This document shows, in pieces, positions 20,965 to 31,294 of a stretch of 64,000 nt of DNA. Both the position numbers and the translations under genes were made by a program. The notes under the pieces are model-generated. The model was not told where the DNA came from. It worked only from the letters and a program-made list of their open reading frames with translations, and searched no databases. The DNA is taken from NCBI RefSeq assembly GCF_000429845.1, contig NZ_AUCQ01000001.1, positions 1-64,000 on the forward strand. The letters are read 5' to 3'. This stretch comes from Comamonas composti DSM 21721 (GTDB taxonomy: Bacteria > Pseudomonadota > Gammaproteobacteria > Burkholderiales > Burkholderiaceae_C). Positions within the stretch are counted from its first letter, which is position 1. Each line of letters opens with the position of its first letter.

Positions 20965-23900
20965 ATGGCCCAATTTTCCAGGCGCCAGTTCATGAAAGTG
21001 ACTGGTTCGACTCTGGCGGGATCCAGCCTTGCCTTGATGGGTTTTTCTCCCAGCACGGCCCTGGCTGAGGTGCGCCAGTTCAAGCTGGCCGCGACCACGG
21101 TCACGCGTCAGACCTGTACCTACTGCTCGGTAGGCTGCGGCATCTTGATGTACTCCATGAGCGACGGCGTGCGCAATGCCAAGCTCTCCGTGATACACGT
21201 CGAGGGCGACCCCGACCACCCGGTGAACCGCGGCACGCTGTGCCCCAAGGGTGCAGCACTGCTGGACTTTGTTCACAGCCCCCACCGCCTGCAATACCCC
21301 GAATACCGCGCGCCCGGCTCCAGCGAATGGAAGCGCATGTCCTGGGACGAAGCCCTGGACCGCATCGCCAAGCTGCTCAAGCAAGACCGCGATGCCAACT
21401 TCGTGGAGCAAAACGACAAGGGCCAGACGGTGAACCGCTGGCTCACCACCGGCATGCTGGCCGCCTCGGCCTCCAGCAATGAAGCCGGCTATGTAACGCA
21501 CAAAGTGGCCCGCTCCTGGGGCCTTCTTGCACTCGACAACCAAGCACGTGTCTGACACGGCCCGACGGTGGCAGGTCTTGCCCCGACGTTTGGCCGTGGA
21601 GCGATGACGAACCATTGGGTCGACATCAAGAACGCGGACGTTATTTTGATCATGGGCGGCAATGCTGCCGAAGCACACCCCTGCGGTTTCAAGTGGGTGA
21701 CCGAGGCCAAGGAGCACAACGGTGCCTACTTCATGGTGGTCGATCCGCGCTTCAACCGCTCTGCCTCCGTGGCCGACTTCTATGCCCCCATCCGTTCGGG
21801 CTCGGACATCGCCTTCCTCGGCGGCGTGATCAACTATCTGCTCACGAACGACAGAATCCATCACGAGTACGTGAAGAACTACACCGACTTCACCTTCATC
21901 GTGAAGGAGGAGTTTGCGTTCGACGAGGGCATCTTCTCGGGCTACAACCCCGACAAGCGCGGCTACGACAAGTCCACCTGGGACTATGAGCTCGGTGAAG
22001 ACGGCTTCGTCAAGGTCGACCCCAGCCTGGAGCATCCGCGCTGCGTCTACCAGTTGCTCAAGAAGCACTATGCAGGCTACACGCCCGAGAAGGTGGAAGC
22101 CATTTGCGGTACCTCGCAAAAGCAGTTCCTGCACGTTTGCGAAAAGCTTGCATCCACAGCCGAAGCCGGCCGCTCGGCAACCATCATGTACGCCCTGGGC
22201 TGGACACAGCACACCACGGGGGCGCAGATGCTGCGCTGCGGCGCCATGATCCAGTTGCTGCTGGGCAATATCGGCGTCGCCGGTGGCGGCATGAACGCGC
22301 TGCGCGGTCACTCCAACATCCAGGGCCTGACGGACCTGGGCATTCTGTCGGCCTCGCTGCCCGGCTATCTGACGCTGCCCAACGAAGCCGAGCAGGACTA
22401 CCAGAAGTACATCGACGCACGCACGCCCAAGCCCATGCGGCCGGGCCAGATGAATTACTGGTCGAACACGCCAAAGTTCCACGTCAGCCTGATGAAGGCC
22501 TGGTGGGGCCCTGCGGCGACGGCGGAGAACAACTGGGCCTTCGACTACCTGCCCAAGCTGGACAGGCAGTACGACATGCTGCAGATCTTTGACCTGATGA
22601 ATCAGGGCCAGGTCAACGGCTACATCGCTCAGGGCTTCAACCCTCTTGCGGCGCTGGCCAACAGCAACAATGTGCGCGAAGGCCTGAAGAAGCTCAAGTT
22701 CCTGGTGATCATGGATCCCCTGGTGACCGAGACTTCCGAGTTCTGGAAGAACCACGGCGAGTTCAACGACGTGGACTCGGCCTCCATTCAGACCGAGGTG
22801 TTCCGCCTGCCCACCACCTGCTTTGCAGAAGAAGATGGTGCGGTAGTCAGTTCCTCGCGCGTGCTGCAGTGGCACTGGAAGGCTGCCGACGCTCCGGGCG
22901 AGGCCAGGACCGACATTGCCATCATGTCGGGCCTGCACCTGCGCATGAAGGCGCTGTACGAGAAGGAAGGCGGCAAGTTCCCCGACCCCATCACCAACCT
23001 GTACTGGCCCTATGCCCAGGCAGCTCATCCGTCCTCGGAAGAGATTGCCAAGGAATACAACGGCCGAGCACTGGTGGACCTCATCGATGCAGAAGGCAAG
23101 CTCATCCGCAAGGCGGGCGAGCAACTGGCAGGCTTTGGCGAGATGCGCGACGACGGCTCCACCCTGGGTGGCTGCTGGATCTGGGCAGGCAGCTGGACGT
23201 CCTCGGGCAACCAGATGGCGCGCCGCGACAACAGCGACCCCACAGGCATAGGCAACACGCTGAACTGGGCCTGGGCCTGGCCGGCCAATCGCCGCGTGCT
23301 CTACAACCGTGCATCCTGCGACCGCGATGGCAAGCCGTTCAACCCCGAGCGCGTGCTGATCAAGTGGAATGGCAAGACCTGGGGCGGTGCCGACGTGCCC
23401 GACATGGGCCCGACCATGCCGCCCGAGAGCACCAACCCCTTCATCATGAACCCCGAGGGTGTGGCGCGTCTGTTCGCACGCAAGGGCATGAACGAAGGAC
23501 CGTTCCCCACGCACTACGAGGCATTCGACAACCCGCTGGGCTACAACCCCATGTACCCCGACAACAAGCTGGCTGTGATCAACCCTGCGATGCGCATCTT
23601 TGACTCGGTCAAGGACACAGCAGGCACGGCCGCCGAGTTCCCGCATGTGGGCACGACCTACCGCCTGACCGAACACTTCCACTACTGGACCAAGCACGTG
23701 CAGTTGAACAACATTGTTCAGCCCGAGCAGTTCGTGGAAATCGGCGAGGCGCTGGCCAAGGAGCTGGGTATAGAAACTGGCCAGCAGGTCAAGGTGTCTT
23801 CCAAGCGTGGCTTCGTGAAGGCCGCCGCCGTGGTGACCAAGCGTCTGAGGCCTTTGAAGATCGACGGCAAGCTCATCCACCACGTGGGCGTCCCCATCCA

Positions 23901-24024
23901 CTGGGGTTTCTCGTCCACGGGGCGCAAGGGTTACATGGCCAACAATCTGACGGCCTCGGTTGGCGACGGCAACAGCCTGACCCCGGAATCCAAGACCTTC
24001 CTCGTGAAGGTTGAAAAGGCTTAA
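20965..24024 (+). CDS. fdoG: Selenocysteine-containing formate dehydrogenase-N/O, alpha subunit (reads through TGA)
   Basis: Catalytic molybdopterin subunit of the membrane-bound respiratory formate dehydrogenase (FdnG/FdoG type), which oxidises formate to CO2 on the periplasmic side. It must be read as one 1019-aa protein: TGA at 21553-21555 encodes Sec, residue 197 (E. coli FdnG has Sec at 196). The downstream frame continues HGPTVAGLAPTFGRGAMTN as in that family. The N terminus carries a twin-arginine signal (SRRQFMK), then the [4Fe-4S] ligands CTYCSVGC and CPKGA. A SECIS hairpin follows the TGA. Start ATG 20965 is preceded by AAAAAGG. A conventional gene caller would split this into two pieces (20965-21555 and 21568-24024). 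It heads fdoGHI-fdhE-selA-selB-selC. The symbols fdnG and fdoG are equally defensible. Confidence 0.97.
21553..21600 (+). promoter_or_regulatory. Bacterial SECIS element of fdoG
   Basis: The mRNA signal that recruits SelB with Sec-tRNA. After the TGA comes a short stem. Its upper part is GG (21567-21568), a bulged T (21569), GGCA (21570-21573), the loop GGTCT (21574-21578), TGCC (21579-21582) and CC (21583-21584). The GGTCT apical loop and the bulged U match the SelB-recognised core of the E. coli fdhF SECIS, and the bases just after TGA (CACGGCCC) are also the same. Confidence 0.92.
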
Positions 24025-24036
24025 GGAGTAGCGCTG

Positions 24037-24966
24037 ATGTCATCAACCATGTCTTTAGATATCAAGCGTCGCTCGGCAACGACGACGCCTGCTCCCAGCG
24101 CCCGCGAAACGCACAGCGGCGAGGTGGCCAAGCTGATCGATGTATCCAAGTGCATTGGCTGCAAGGCTTGCCAGACCGCCTGCATGGAGTGGAACGATCT
24201 GCGCGACGAAATCGGTACCTGCGCAGCAGGTGTGTACGACAACCCCACCGATCTCACCGATCAGTCGTGGACCGTGATGCGCTTTACCGAGTACGAGAAC
24301 GAGGCCACGGGCAACCTGGAATGGCTGATCCGCAAGGACGGCTGCATGCACTGCGAAGACCCGGGCTGCCTCAAGGCCTGCCCTTCGCCGGGCGCCATCG
24401 TGCAGTACAGCAACGGCATCGTGGACTTTCAGCAGGACCAGTGCGTGGGCTGCGGCTACTGCGTCACGGGCTGTCCGTTCAACATCCCCCGCATCTCCAA
24501 GAAGGACAACAAGGCCTACAAGTGCACGCTGTGTTCTGACCGCGTGGCCGTCGGACGCGAACCTGCCTGCGTCAAGACCTGCCCTACCGGCGCCATCATG
24601 TTCGGCACCAAGCAGGCCATGAAGGACCAGGCCGAGCGCCGCATCACCGACCTGAACAAGCGCGGCTTTGACAAGGCCGGTCTGTATGACCCGCAAGGCG
24701 TGGGTGGCACCCACGTGATGTACGTGCTGCACCATGCGGACAAGCCATCCCTCTACAAGGGCCTGCCGGATGATCCCAGGATCAGCCCCATGGTTGCACT
24801 GTGGAAGGGTGTGGCCAAGCCGCTGGCCATGGCTGCTTTGGGCGCTGCTGCCGTGGGCAGCCTGTTCCACTACATCACCAAGGGCCCGAACGATGTGTCC
24901 AAGGAGCTCGAAGATGAAATGGAGCGCAAGGATGCCAACGCGCTGAACAAGGAGGACAGGCAATGA
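24037..24966 (+). CDS. fdoH: Formate dehydrogenase iron-sulfur (beta) subunit
   Basis: Carries electrons from FdoG to the membrane cytochrome. The 309-aa product contains four ferredoxin-type [4Fe-4S] cysteine groups: [35 protein letters not shown] with CTLCSD, and [10 protein letters not shown]. Near the C terminus a single hydrophobic helix ([18 protein letters not shown]) anchors it to the membrane, as in FdnH. Start ATG 24037 lies 12 bases after the fdoG stop with AAGGAG at 24023-24028. Its stop overlaps the start of fdoI (ATGA). Confidence 0.96.
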   Translation: MSSTMSLDIKRRSATTTPAPSARETHSGEVAKLIDVSKCIGCKACQTACMEWNDLRDEIGTCAAGVYDNPTDLTDQSWTVMRFTEYENEATGNLEWLIRKDGCMHCEDPGCLKACPSPGAIVQYSNGIVDFQQDQCVGCGYCVTGCPFNIPRISKKDNKAYKCTLCSDRVAVGREPACVKTCPTGAIMFGTKQAMKDQAERRITDLNKRGFDKAGLYDPQGVGGTHVMYVLHHADKPSLYKGLPDDPRISPMVALWKGVAKPLAMAALGAAAVGSLFHYITKGPNDVSKELEDEMERKDANALNKEDRQ

Positions 24967-25589
24967 AACGCAATCCACGCGACCTCGTGCGCTACAACGC
25001 ATCGGAGCGCGCCAACCACTGGGTGGTCGGCATTTGCTTCATTTTGCTAGCCCTGTCGGGTCTGGCGTTCTTCCATCCAGCGTTCTTCCCGCTGACCCAG
25101 CTGTTCGGCGGTGGTCCCTGGACGCGCATTCTCCACCCCTATATCGGGGTGGTGATGGCGCTGTTCTTCATCATCATGGCCTGCCGTTTTGCCAAGCTCA
25201 ACATCATGGAGCCCCGTGATGTTGAATGGCTGAAGAACGTCAACAAGATGATCGATGGCGACGACCACGACATGCCCGAGCAAGGCAAGTACAACGGCGG
25301 CCAGAAGCTGCTGTTCTGGGGCCTGGTCATCGGCATGCTGCTGATCACCGTGACCGGTGCCCTGATGTGGCGTGCCTGGTGGACCCTGCCCGTGGACGTG
25401 GTGCGCGCCGCTTCGGTGGTGCACGCCATTGCGGCCGTATGGATGATTGGCCTGATCATCATGCACGTGTACGCCGCCATCTGGACCCGGGGCACCATCC
25501 GCGCCATGCTCTACGGCACCGTGACGCGCGCCTGGGCCAAGCAGCACCACCGCGGCTGGTACCGCAAGATGACCGGGGATAACGATTAA
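24963..25589 (+). CDS. fdoI: Formate dehydrogenase cytochrome b556 (gamma) subunit
   Basis: Integral membrane di-heme cytochrome b that passes electrons to the quinone pool. The 208-aa protein has four hydrophobic helices: from [18 protein letters not shown], from [16 protein letters not shown], from [18 protein letters not shown] and from [23 protein letters not shown]. Candidate heme-ligand histidines lie in ANHWVV, LHPYIG and VVHAIA/IIMHVY. It overlaps fdoH by four bases, so the two are translationally coupled. Confidence 0.95.
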   Translation: MKRNPRDLVRYNASERANHWVVGICFILLALSGLAFFHPAFFPLTQLFGGGPWTRILHPYIGVVMALFFIIMACRFAKLNIMEPRDVEWLKNVNKMIDGDDHDMPEQGKYNGGQKLLFWGLVIGMLLITVTGALMWRAWWTLPVDVVRAASVVHAIAAVWMIGLIIMHVYAAIWTRGTIRAMLYGTVTRAWAKQHHRGWYRKMTGDND

Positions 25590-25595
25590 GGCCCC

Positions 25596-25613
25596 TGAGA
25601 GCGTGAACACGCT
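25596..25613. repeat. Short GAGAGCGTGAACACGCTC palindrome
   Basis: Just after the fdoI stop; GAGCGTG and CACGCTC are inverse copies. It resembles a collapsed relative of the AGAGCGTGTTTACGATCTC element. Weak evidence. Confidence 0.4.
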
Positions 25614-25783
25614 CCAAGGCGCTTACGCACCGCGAGGTGGCTCTTGCCTGGCGTCCTTGAGCGGGCTCTGCCGGTTTTTTGAGACATGGCTTCCAGCAGG
25701 CACTGCTCATAGCCCTTCATCATTGCCCGGCCATGCCAGCCGTCCTCGGCATCATGCTAGCCTCTAGTCTGACGCCATGAGCC

Positions 25784-25819
25784 GCCCAGCGTCCCCGGAC
25801 GCTGGGCGCTTTGTTTTTT
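25784..25819 (+). terminator. Terminator-like hairpin upstream of fdhE
   Basis: GCCCAGCGTCC at 25784-25794 pairs perfectly with GGACGCTGGGC at 25797-25807, followed by GCTTTGTTTTTT. It ends only about 12 bases before the fdhE start. It may terminate fdoGHI or attenuate read-through into fdhE-selAB. Confidence 0.75.
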
Positions 25820-25831
25820 GGGAATATTCAG

Positions 25832-26794
25832 ATGCAACGCATTCTTCAACCCGGCGAAATCGAAGCCCTGGACAACACCAGCTTTCCTCGCGTGCGCCTG
25901 CCCCAGGTGGCGAGCCTGTTCGCCGAGCGTGCAGCGCGCCTGCGCCAACTGGCCGTGGACAACCCCATTGCCGACTATCTGCTGTTCGTGGCGAAGATCG
26001 TCGACGCCCAGCACCAGGCCCAGGCCTCGCTGGTGCTGGACACACCCGATGCCGCCCTGATGCAGCGTGCACAGCAGCACTCCATGCCCCTGCTGCCTGC
26101 GGCCGAGCACCTCGACCCCGCCTGGCACCAGGTGCTGGAGGCCATGATCGAGACGCTGGGCGCCAGCAATGCCCTGCCCGAGCCCTTGCAGCCCCTGCTT
26201 CAGGAGCTGGCCGCACTCGGCGTGGAAGAGCGCAACGACATTGCCATCAAGCTGCTGCAAAAGGAAGTCGCGGCACGCCATGTGGGCATGGCACCCTTCA
26301 TCATGGCGGCCGTGCAGGTCGTGCTCGCCAAACGCGCCAGCAGCCTGGATGCGCGCGACGTGCCTTACACCGATCCGGCCTCGATCTGCCCGGTATGTGC
26401 AGGCGAGCCTGTGGCCAGCGTGCTGCGCATAGGCGGCCAGGCCGCAGGCCACCGCTATCTGCACTGCGGCAGTTGCTGCACGGAGTGGCATATGGTGCGC
26501 GTCAAGTGCTCGCACTGCGAATCCACCAAGGGCATCCGCTACCAGGGCATAGAAGGTGCGGGTGATGGTCTGGTGGCCGAGACCTGCGACGAATGCAGCA
26601 GCTACCGCAAACTCTCCAACCAGGAAAAGGATCCGCTGGCCGAGCCCCTGGCCGACGACCTGGCTTCGCTGACCCTGGACCTGCTCATGAGCGAGACCCG
26701 CTTTCGGCGCGCCAGCGCCAACCCTCTGCTCTATGTCGCCTTTGCCGAGGAGCAGGATGACGACAGCGACGAACTCATAGACCCGGCGGCCTGA
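25832..26794 (+). CDS. fdhE: Formate dehydrogenase accessory protein FdhE
   Basis: FdhE is a cytoplasmic factor needed for assembly and Tat export of respiratory formate dehydrogenases; it binds the alpha subunit through a rubredoxin-like fold. The 320-aa product shows conserved cysteine pairs CPVC, CGSCCTEW, CSHC and CDEC in its C-terminal half, and the N-terminal family motif LFAERAARLRQLAVDNPIADYL. Start taken at ATG 25832 (MQRILQPGEIEAL); a TTG frame from 25811 is less likely. It directly precedes selA (2-base gap). Confidence 0.94.
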   Translation: MQRILQPGEIEALDNTSFPRVRLPQVASLFAERAARLRQLAVDNPIADYLLFVAKIVDAQHQAQASLVLDTPDAALMQRAQQHSMPLLPAAEHLDPAWHQVLEAMIETLGASNALPEPLQPLLQELAALGVEERNDIAIKLLQKEVAARHVGMAPFIMAAVQVVLAKRASSLDARDVPYTDPASICPVCAGEPVASVLRIGGQAAGHRYLHCGSCCTEWHMVRVKCSHCESTKGIRYQGIEGAGDGLVAETCDECSSYRKLSNQEKDPLAEPLADDLASLTLDLLMSETRFRRASANPLLYVAFAEEQDDDSDELIDPAA

Positions 26795-26796
26795 GC

Positions 26797-28254
26797 ATGC
26801 AGCACGACGCCGCCACTCCCGCCCGCTCCCTCCCTGTACCCCTGCGCCTGCCCGCCGTGGACAAGGTCTTGCAGGACGCAGCCATGCAGTCGCTGCGCCA
26901 AAGCCATGGGCTGGACGCCTGCACCCGGGCCGTGCGCCAGGCCCTGGCCGAACTGCGCGAGCAATTGCGCCAGCAGGTCCAAAAGGCGGATAGATGCCTG
27001 GCCACCGTCGATGTGAGCCAGGTCATCGCCCAGGCCCAGGTACTGCTTGAGCAGCGCTTTGCATCCCGGCTCAGGCCCGTGTTCAATCTCACAGGCACAG
27101 TGCTGCACACCAATCTCGGCCGAGCCCTGCTGCCTCAGGCGGCCGTCGCGTCCGTGGTGCAGGCGATGACGGCTGCGGCGAATCTCGAATACGACCTCGA
27201 CGACGGCGGACGCGGCGATCGTGACGATCTGATCGAAGCCCTGATCTGCGACCTCACGGGTGCCGAGGCCGCAACCGTGGTCAACAACAATGCCGCGGCC
27301 GTCTTGCTGAGCCTTGCCACGCTCGCGGCCGGCAAGGAGGTCATCGTCTCGCGCGGCGAGCTGGTGGAGATCGGCGGCGCGTTCCGCATCCCCGACGTGA
27401 TGCGCCATGCAGGCGCCAGCCTGGTCGAGATCGGCACCACCAACCGCACGCATGAGCGTGACTATGCCCAGGCGATCGGCGAGCAGACTGCGGCCCTCAT
27501 GAAAGTGCATTGCAGCAACTACGCGATCACCGGCTTTACCAAATCGGTAGGCGATGCCGATGTGGCCCGCATTGCGCATGGCGCGGGACTGGACATGATT
27601 GTCGATCTGGGCAGCGGCACCCTGGTCGACCTGCGCGAGTGGGGCCTGCCCTATGAAGTCACGGTGCGCGAAACCGTGGAAGCCGGCGCCGATCTGGTCA
27701 CCTTCAGTGGCGACAAGCTGCTGGGCGGCCCCCAGGCCGGGCTCATCGTGGGCAGAAAGGATTTGATTGCGCGCATCAAGAAGCACCCGCTCAAGCGTGC
27801 GCTGCGCGTGGGCAAGCTCACGCTTGCCGCGCTGGATAGCACGCTGCGGCTCTACCTTCACCCCGAACAACTGGCCCGGCAATTGACCACGCTGCGCCTG
27901 TTCACACGCACGCGCGCAGACATGCAGGCCCAGGCCCGGGAGCTGCAACCGCAGATGCAACAGGCTCTGGGTCCAGGATTTGTGGTGCAGGTGGCAGACA
28001 TGAGCAGCCAGATAGGCAGCGGCGCCCTGCCCGTGGAAAGCCTGCCCAGCGCCGGCCTCAGGATAGAGCCCGCCAGCGCAGGTGCTGTGCCAGGCAGGCT
28101 CAGCCAGCTTGAAGCCTGGCTGCGCGCCCTGCCCCGGCCGGTGATCGGCCGGCTGCACGACAATGCCTTGTGGCTGGACTTGCGCTGTCTTGAAGCCAGC
28201 GACCAGCCAGACTTTGTGAAGCAGTTGCAGGCTCGCGGCCAGACGGCTGCCTGA
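26797..28254 (+). CDS. selA: L-seryl-tRNA(Sec) selenium transferase
   Basis: PLP enzyme that converts seryl-tRNA(Sec) to selenocysteyl-tRNA(Sec) using selenophosphate from SelD. The 485-aa protein has the SelA N-terminal domain, the TNLGRALL motif, a glycine-rich EYDLDDGGRGDR segment and the PLP-lysine site VTFSGDKLLGGPQAGLIVG. The C terminus is RLHDNALWLDLRCLE. Length and order match bacterial decameric SelA. It starts two bases after fdhE, in the same operon. Confidence 0.97.
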   Translation: MQHDAATPARSLPVPLRLPAVDKVLQDAAMQSLRQSHGLDACTRAVRQALAELREQLRQQVQKADRCLATVDVSQVIAQAQVLLEQRFASRLRPVFNLTGTVLHTNLGRALLPQAAVASVVQAMTAAANLEYDLDDGGRGDRDDLIEALICDLTGAEAATVVNNNAAAVLLSLATLAAGKEVIVSRGELVEIGGAFRIPDVMRHAGASLVEIGTTNRTHERDYAQAIGEQTAALMKVHCSNYAITGFTKSVGDADVARIAHGAGLDMIVDLGSGTLVDLREWGLPYEVTVRETVEAGADLVTFSGDKLLGGPQAGLIVGRKDLIARIKKHPLKRALRVGKLTLAALDSTLRLYLHPEQLARQLTTLRLFTRTRADMQAQARELQPQMQQALGPGFVVQVADMSSQIGSGALPVESLPSAGLRIEPASAGAVPGRLSQLEAWLRALPRPVIGRLHDNALWLDLRCLEASDQPDFVKQLQARGQTAA

Positions 28255-28260
28255 ACTATT

Positions 28261-28318
28261 GAAAACATAGCTGCAAGCGCTTGCCCATCAAGCGCTTGAG
28301 GCCTATTTGATGCATGAC
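28261..28318. repeat. Intergenic repeat between selA and selB
   Basis: CAAGCGCTTG at 28274-28283 and again at 28289-28298 forms a perfect hairpin, inside ATAGCTGCAAGCGCTTG...GAGGCCTATTTGATGCATGA. This short subtype shares the CAAGCGCT core of the larger palindromes but sits inside an operon. Confidence 0.6.
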
Positions 28319-28345
28319 CCGGCACGCATGACCGGGTGAGGACTT

Positions 28346-30289
28346 TTGATGATCATTGGCACAGCCGGCCATATCGACCATGGCAAGACCACGCTGGTGC
28401 GCGCATTGACGGGAGTCGAGACCGACCGCCTCAAGGAGGAAAAGGCGCGCGGCATCTCCATAGAGCTCGGCTACGCCTACACGCCCTTGCCTGACGGACG
28501 CGTGCTGGGCATCGTGGACGTACCCGGCCATGAGAAATTCGTGCACACTATGGCCGCAGGCGCCGTGGGCATAGACCATGCACTGCTGGTCGTGGCCGCC
28601 GACGATGGCGTCATGCCGCAGACGCGCGAACACCTGGACATTCTGCGCCTGCTGGGCGTGCGCGCAGGCACCGTCGCACTGACCAAGGCCGACAAGGCCA
28701 CGCCCGAGCGCCTGCAACAGGTGCGCGATCAGATTGCCGCCCTGCTGAGCGGCACCCCCCTGGCCCATGCGCCGGTCTTTGAAACCTCTGCCGCCCAAGA
28801 CGGCGATGCCGGTGTGCAGCAGTTGCGCGCCCATCTTGTGGAGCAGGCCCTGGGCCAGAGCGACAAAACCGCAGACGGCCTGTTTCGCCTCGCGGTGGAT
28901 CGCAGCTTCAGCCTGCCGGGCCAGGGCACGGTGGTCACAGGCACGGTGTTTGGCGGCTCGGTGCGCGTAGGCGATGTGCTGGCCCATTCGGCCAGCGGAC
29001 AGGCCGTACGCGTACGCAGCCTGCATGCGCAAAACCAGGCCAGCGAGCAAGGCCGCGCCGGCCAGCGCTGTGCACTGAACCTCGCGGGCATCGCCAAGGA
29101 AGACATTGCGCGTGGCGACTGGATTGCCGATGCCCGTCTGCTGCAGGCCAGCGAACGCATGGATGTCGAGCTGCAGTTGCTGAGCGATGCGCCCGAACTC
29201 GCCCAATGGGCGCCCGTACACCTGCATCTGGGCACGGCCCATGTCACCGCCCACGTGGCCCTGCTCCAGGATCAGCCCCTGGCCCCTGGCAGCCAGGCCG
29301 TGGTGCAACTGGTGCTGGATGCCCCCGTCCACACCCTGCCCGGCGACCGGCTGGTATTGCGCAACGCCCAGGCCAGCCGCACCATCGCCGGCGGCACCGT
29401 GATCGACCCCTTTGCGCCTGCACGCAAGCGCCGCAGCCCGGACCGCCAGGCCTACTTGCAGGCCTTGCAGACCTTGATCGTCACGGGCGATGCAAGCGCG
29501 CTGATCGCCCATGCGGCCCACGGCATCAGCCGAAGCCAGCTCATGCGGCTCACGGGCCGCACCTTGTCCGGCAATGCCGCCGCCTTCCCCGGCATGCGAA
29601 GCCTGGTGCTCAGCGATGGCGATGCCCTGCTGCTGGGCGAGGCACGCTGGCAACAACTGCGCGAACAACTGCTGGGCGCGCTTGCGCGCTTTCATGAAAA
29701 AAGCCCCGACGAGCCTGGCGTCAATGCAGCGCGCCTCAGGCGCATGGGCCTGCCGGGCCTGGGCCAGGCGACACACGACGGACTCTGGCGCGGACTGGTC
29801 GGGGCCTTGCTGCAGGAGGGCTCCATCGTCTCCAGCGGCGCCTGGCTGCACCTGCCCAGCCACAGCGTTCAGCTCACGGAAAACGAGGCCCGGCTGGCGC
29901 AGCAGCTCCTGCCCGTACTGGAAAATGGCCGCTACGACCCGCCATGGGTACGTGATCTGGCTCGCGACTGCAGCGCAGGCGAGGACAGCGTGCGCCAGCT
30001 GCTGCGCAAGCTCTCGCGCCAGGGATTGCTGTTCCAGGTGGTCAAGGACTTGTTCTATGCGCCCTCGCGCATGGACGAGCTTGCGGCCCTGGTGCGAAAT
30101 CTTGCAGCCCAGGCGCCTCACGGCGAGGTCGAGGCCCGCGCATTCCGCGATGCCACGGGCCTGGGACGCAAGCGCGCCATCCAGTTGCTGGAATTCTTTG
30201 ACCGCATAGGCTATACGCGCCGCGTACGCGATGCCCACCTGCTGCGCCCCGACGTGCAATGGGCCGACAGCGCCGCTGTGAAAAATTGA
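28346..30289 (+). CDS. selB: Selenocysteine-specific elongation factor SelB
   Basis: GTPase that replaces EF-Tu for Sec-tRNA and docks on the SECIS hairpin. The 647-aa protein starts with G1 [13 protein letters not shown] and has [17 protein letters not shown] switch I ([13 protein letters not shown]), G3 DVPGHEKFV and G4 TKAD. EF-Tu-like domains 2 and 3 follow, then a C-terminal series of winged helices (ending [30 protein letters not shown]) that reads the SECIS. About 90 bases separate it from selA, with a repeat and a small ACCCGG/CCGGGT stem just ahead of the start. Confidence 0.97.
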   Translation: MMIIGTAGHIDHGKTTLVRALTGVETDRLKEEKARGISIELGYAYTPLPDGRVLGIVDVPGHEKFVHTMAAGAVGIDHALLVVAADDGVMPQTREHLDILRLLGVRAGTVALTKADKATPERLQQVRDQIAALLSGTPLAHAPVFETSAAQDGDAGVQQLRAHLVEQALGQSDKTADGLFRLAVDRSFSLPGQGTVVTGTVFGGSVRVGDVLAHSASGQAVRVRSLHAQNQASEQGRAGQRCALNLAGIAKEDIARGDWIADARLLQASERMDVELQLLSDAPELAQWAPVHLHLGTAHVTAHVALLQDQPLAPGSQAVVQLVLDAPVHTLPGDRLVLRNAQASRTIAGGTVIDPFAPARKRRSPDRQAYLQALQTLIVTGDASALIAHAAHGISRSQLMRLTGRTLSGNAAAFPGMRSLVLSDGDALLLGEARWQQLREQLLGALARFHEKSPDEPGVNAARLRRMGLPGLGQATHDGLWRGLVGALLQEGSIVSSGAWLHLPSHSVQLTENEARLAQQLLPVLENGRYDPPWVRDLARDCSAGEDSVRQLLRKLSRQGLLFQVVKDLFYAPSRMDELAALVRNLAAQAPHGEVEARAFRDATGLGRKRAIQLLEFFDRIGYTRRVRDAHLLRPDVQWADSAAVKN

Positions 30290-30394
30290 CCTCGGGGACC
30301 GCTACAATGCCAAGCCTTGCTCCCGTAAATCGGAAGGCGCAGGCGCAGTCCCCAAAAAAGCAGGGGCAGCGCCAGTCGCCCAACGCAGCATCAA

Positions 30395-30490
30395 GGAAGG
30401 CATACGCACCCGGTGGTGCGCCCGGGCTTCAAACCCGGTCAGGGGCGTCAGCCGCTCCTGGGTAGGTTCGACTCCTGCTGCTTTCCGCCA
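30395..30490 (+). tRNA. selC: tRNA-Sec (anticodon TCA)
   Basis: 96-base selenocysteine tRNA. It has the hallmark 8-bp acceptor stem (GGAAGGCA with TGCTTTCC, one G-T pair) and the anticodon loop CTTCAAA with TCA at 30429-30431. A long variable arm (around GGGGCG-TCAG-CCGCTCC), the T loop GGTTCGACTCC and an encoded CCA at 30488-30490 follow. It closely resembles E. coli selC. It follows selB by 105 bases; TACAAT at 30303-30308 could be a -10 box, but no -35 is at the right distance. IS debris begins soon after its 3' end, as expected of a tRNA integration site. Confidence 0.96.
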
Positions 30491-30603
30491 CTCAAAGTAC
30501 TACCGTCAAGTGCTACATCGTCCAACTCAATCCCACCCAAAAGGGAAAGACGAAATGGCGACTGTTGAAGGACTCAACCAGAGGGGCTCTCGCCACTCTC
30601 TAG

Positions 30604-31113
30604 AGACAGGATGGGACCAATCGCCGCTATCTGTTCGTGGCCATAGACCGCGCAACCCGCCGGGTGTTTGTGCAGGTCAAATCCAACAAGGCAGCCGCCA
30701 ATGCCAAGGCTTTCTTGAAGGCCTCGTACAAGGCCTTTCCCATCAAGATCAGCAAGCTGCTGACCGACAACGGCAAGGAGTTCACCGATCGCCTGTTTGC
30801 CAGCCGTGAGCGCGAGCCCAGCGGCAACCACGAGTTCGATCAGCTATGCGAACCACTGAGCATCAAGCATCGCCTGACCAAGCCCAGAACGCCGAGAACC
30901 AATGGCATGGTCGAACGCTTCAATGGCCGGATTGCGGACGTCTTGAAGACCCACCGCTTCAACAGCGCCGAGGATTTAGAGCAGACGCTGCTGCGCTATG
31001 TGTTCCTGTACCACCACCAGTTGCCACAGTCAGGGCTGCAAGCCATGAAGCAGTGGTATCAGGCGCACCCAAAACTGTTTCATAAGCGTCCATATGATCG
31101 TCCGGGATGCGAC
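30604..31113 (+). pseudogene. IS481-family transposase, 5'-truncated fragment
   Basis: C-terminal half of an IS481-type DDE transposase: RRYLFVAIDRATRRVFVQV (first Asp), LLTDNGKEFTDRL (second Asp), TKPRTPRTNGMVERFNGRI (Glu), then HKLF-type ending LFHKRPYDRPGCD. The N-terminal helix-turn-helix domain is absent (TAG at 30601-30603 precedes it). A short internal deletion removes residues between LPQSGLQ and AMKQWY. Homology ends near 31113, where an IS3 orfB tail is joined in another frame, so the open frame to 31221 is not meaningful. Confidence 0.88.
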
Positions 31114-31218
31114 ACCCTATGCAGTACGAGAGAAACTGGCTTGCGGCGTAGTCTGCAAGTCACATCGCTGCTCGGTCATGGGATACGGAATCCGAGGGCA
31201 AGGCCACTCGTGCTGCCC
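31114..31218 (+). mobile_element. IS3-family 3' end (orfB tail plus terminus), left arm
   Basis: In the frame with ATG at 31119 this reads PMQYERNWLAA-stop (TAG 31149-31151), the C terminus of an IS3-family OrfB. It is followed by the IS right-end sequence (CGGTCATGGGATACGGAAT and on). The same sequence occurs in inverted orientation at 32369-32473, about 90 percent identical by eye. The two arms bracket the HEPN/zinc-ribbon cassette. Confidence 0.8.
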
Positions 31219-31294
31219 TGAAGAGTCTGAAGACGGAGTACAGGGGAATGCGTTAATAGAATTTTGGAGATGGCCGCTGAAAAAAGAGGAGGGG

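Noticed and set aside
21553-21555. TGA splitting fdoG, seemingly a frameshifted or nonsense pseudogene
   Set aside because: It aligns with the Sec codon of FdnG, a SECIS follows, and selA, selB, selC and selD are all in the window.
20950-23901. Very long minus-strand open frame (983 codons) opposite fdoG
   Set aside because: GC-rich coding sequence on the other strand produces such frames; the product is low-complexity His/Leu/Val-rich with no domain. The same applies to 4655-7432, 16438-19164 and 745-2439.
28316-28337. ACCCGG/CCGGGT stem before selB as a SECIS-like autoregulatory element
   Set aside because: It lacks the GGTCT loop and bulged U, so there is no support for SelB binding.
30286-30308. 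TTGACC...TACAAT as the selC promoter
   Set aside because: The spacing is 11 bases, too short for a sigma-70 promoter; no -35 box is found at 16-18 bases.
31114-31221. C-terminal extension of the IS481 transposase frame
   Set aside because: These codons are out of frame with, and identical in DNA to, the IS3 orfB tail; the continuation is accidental.
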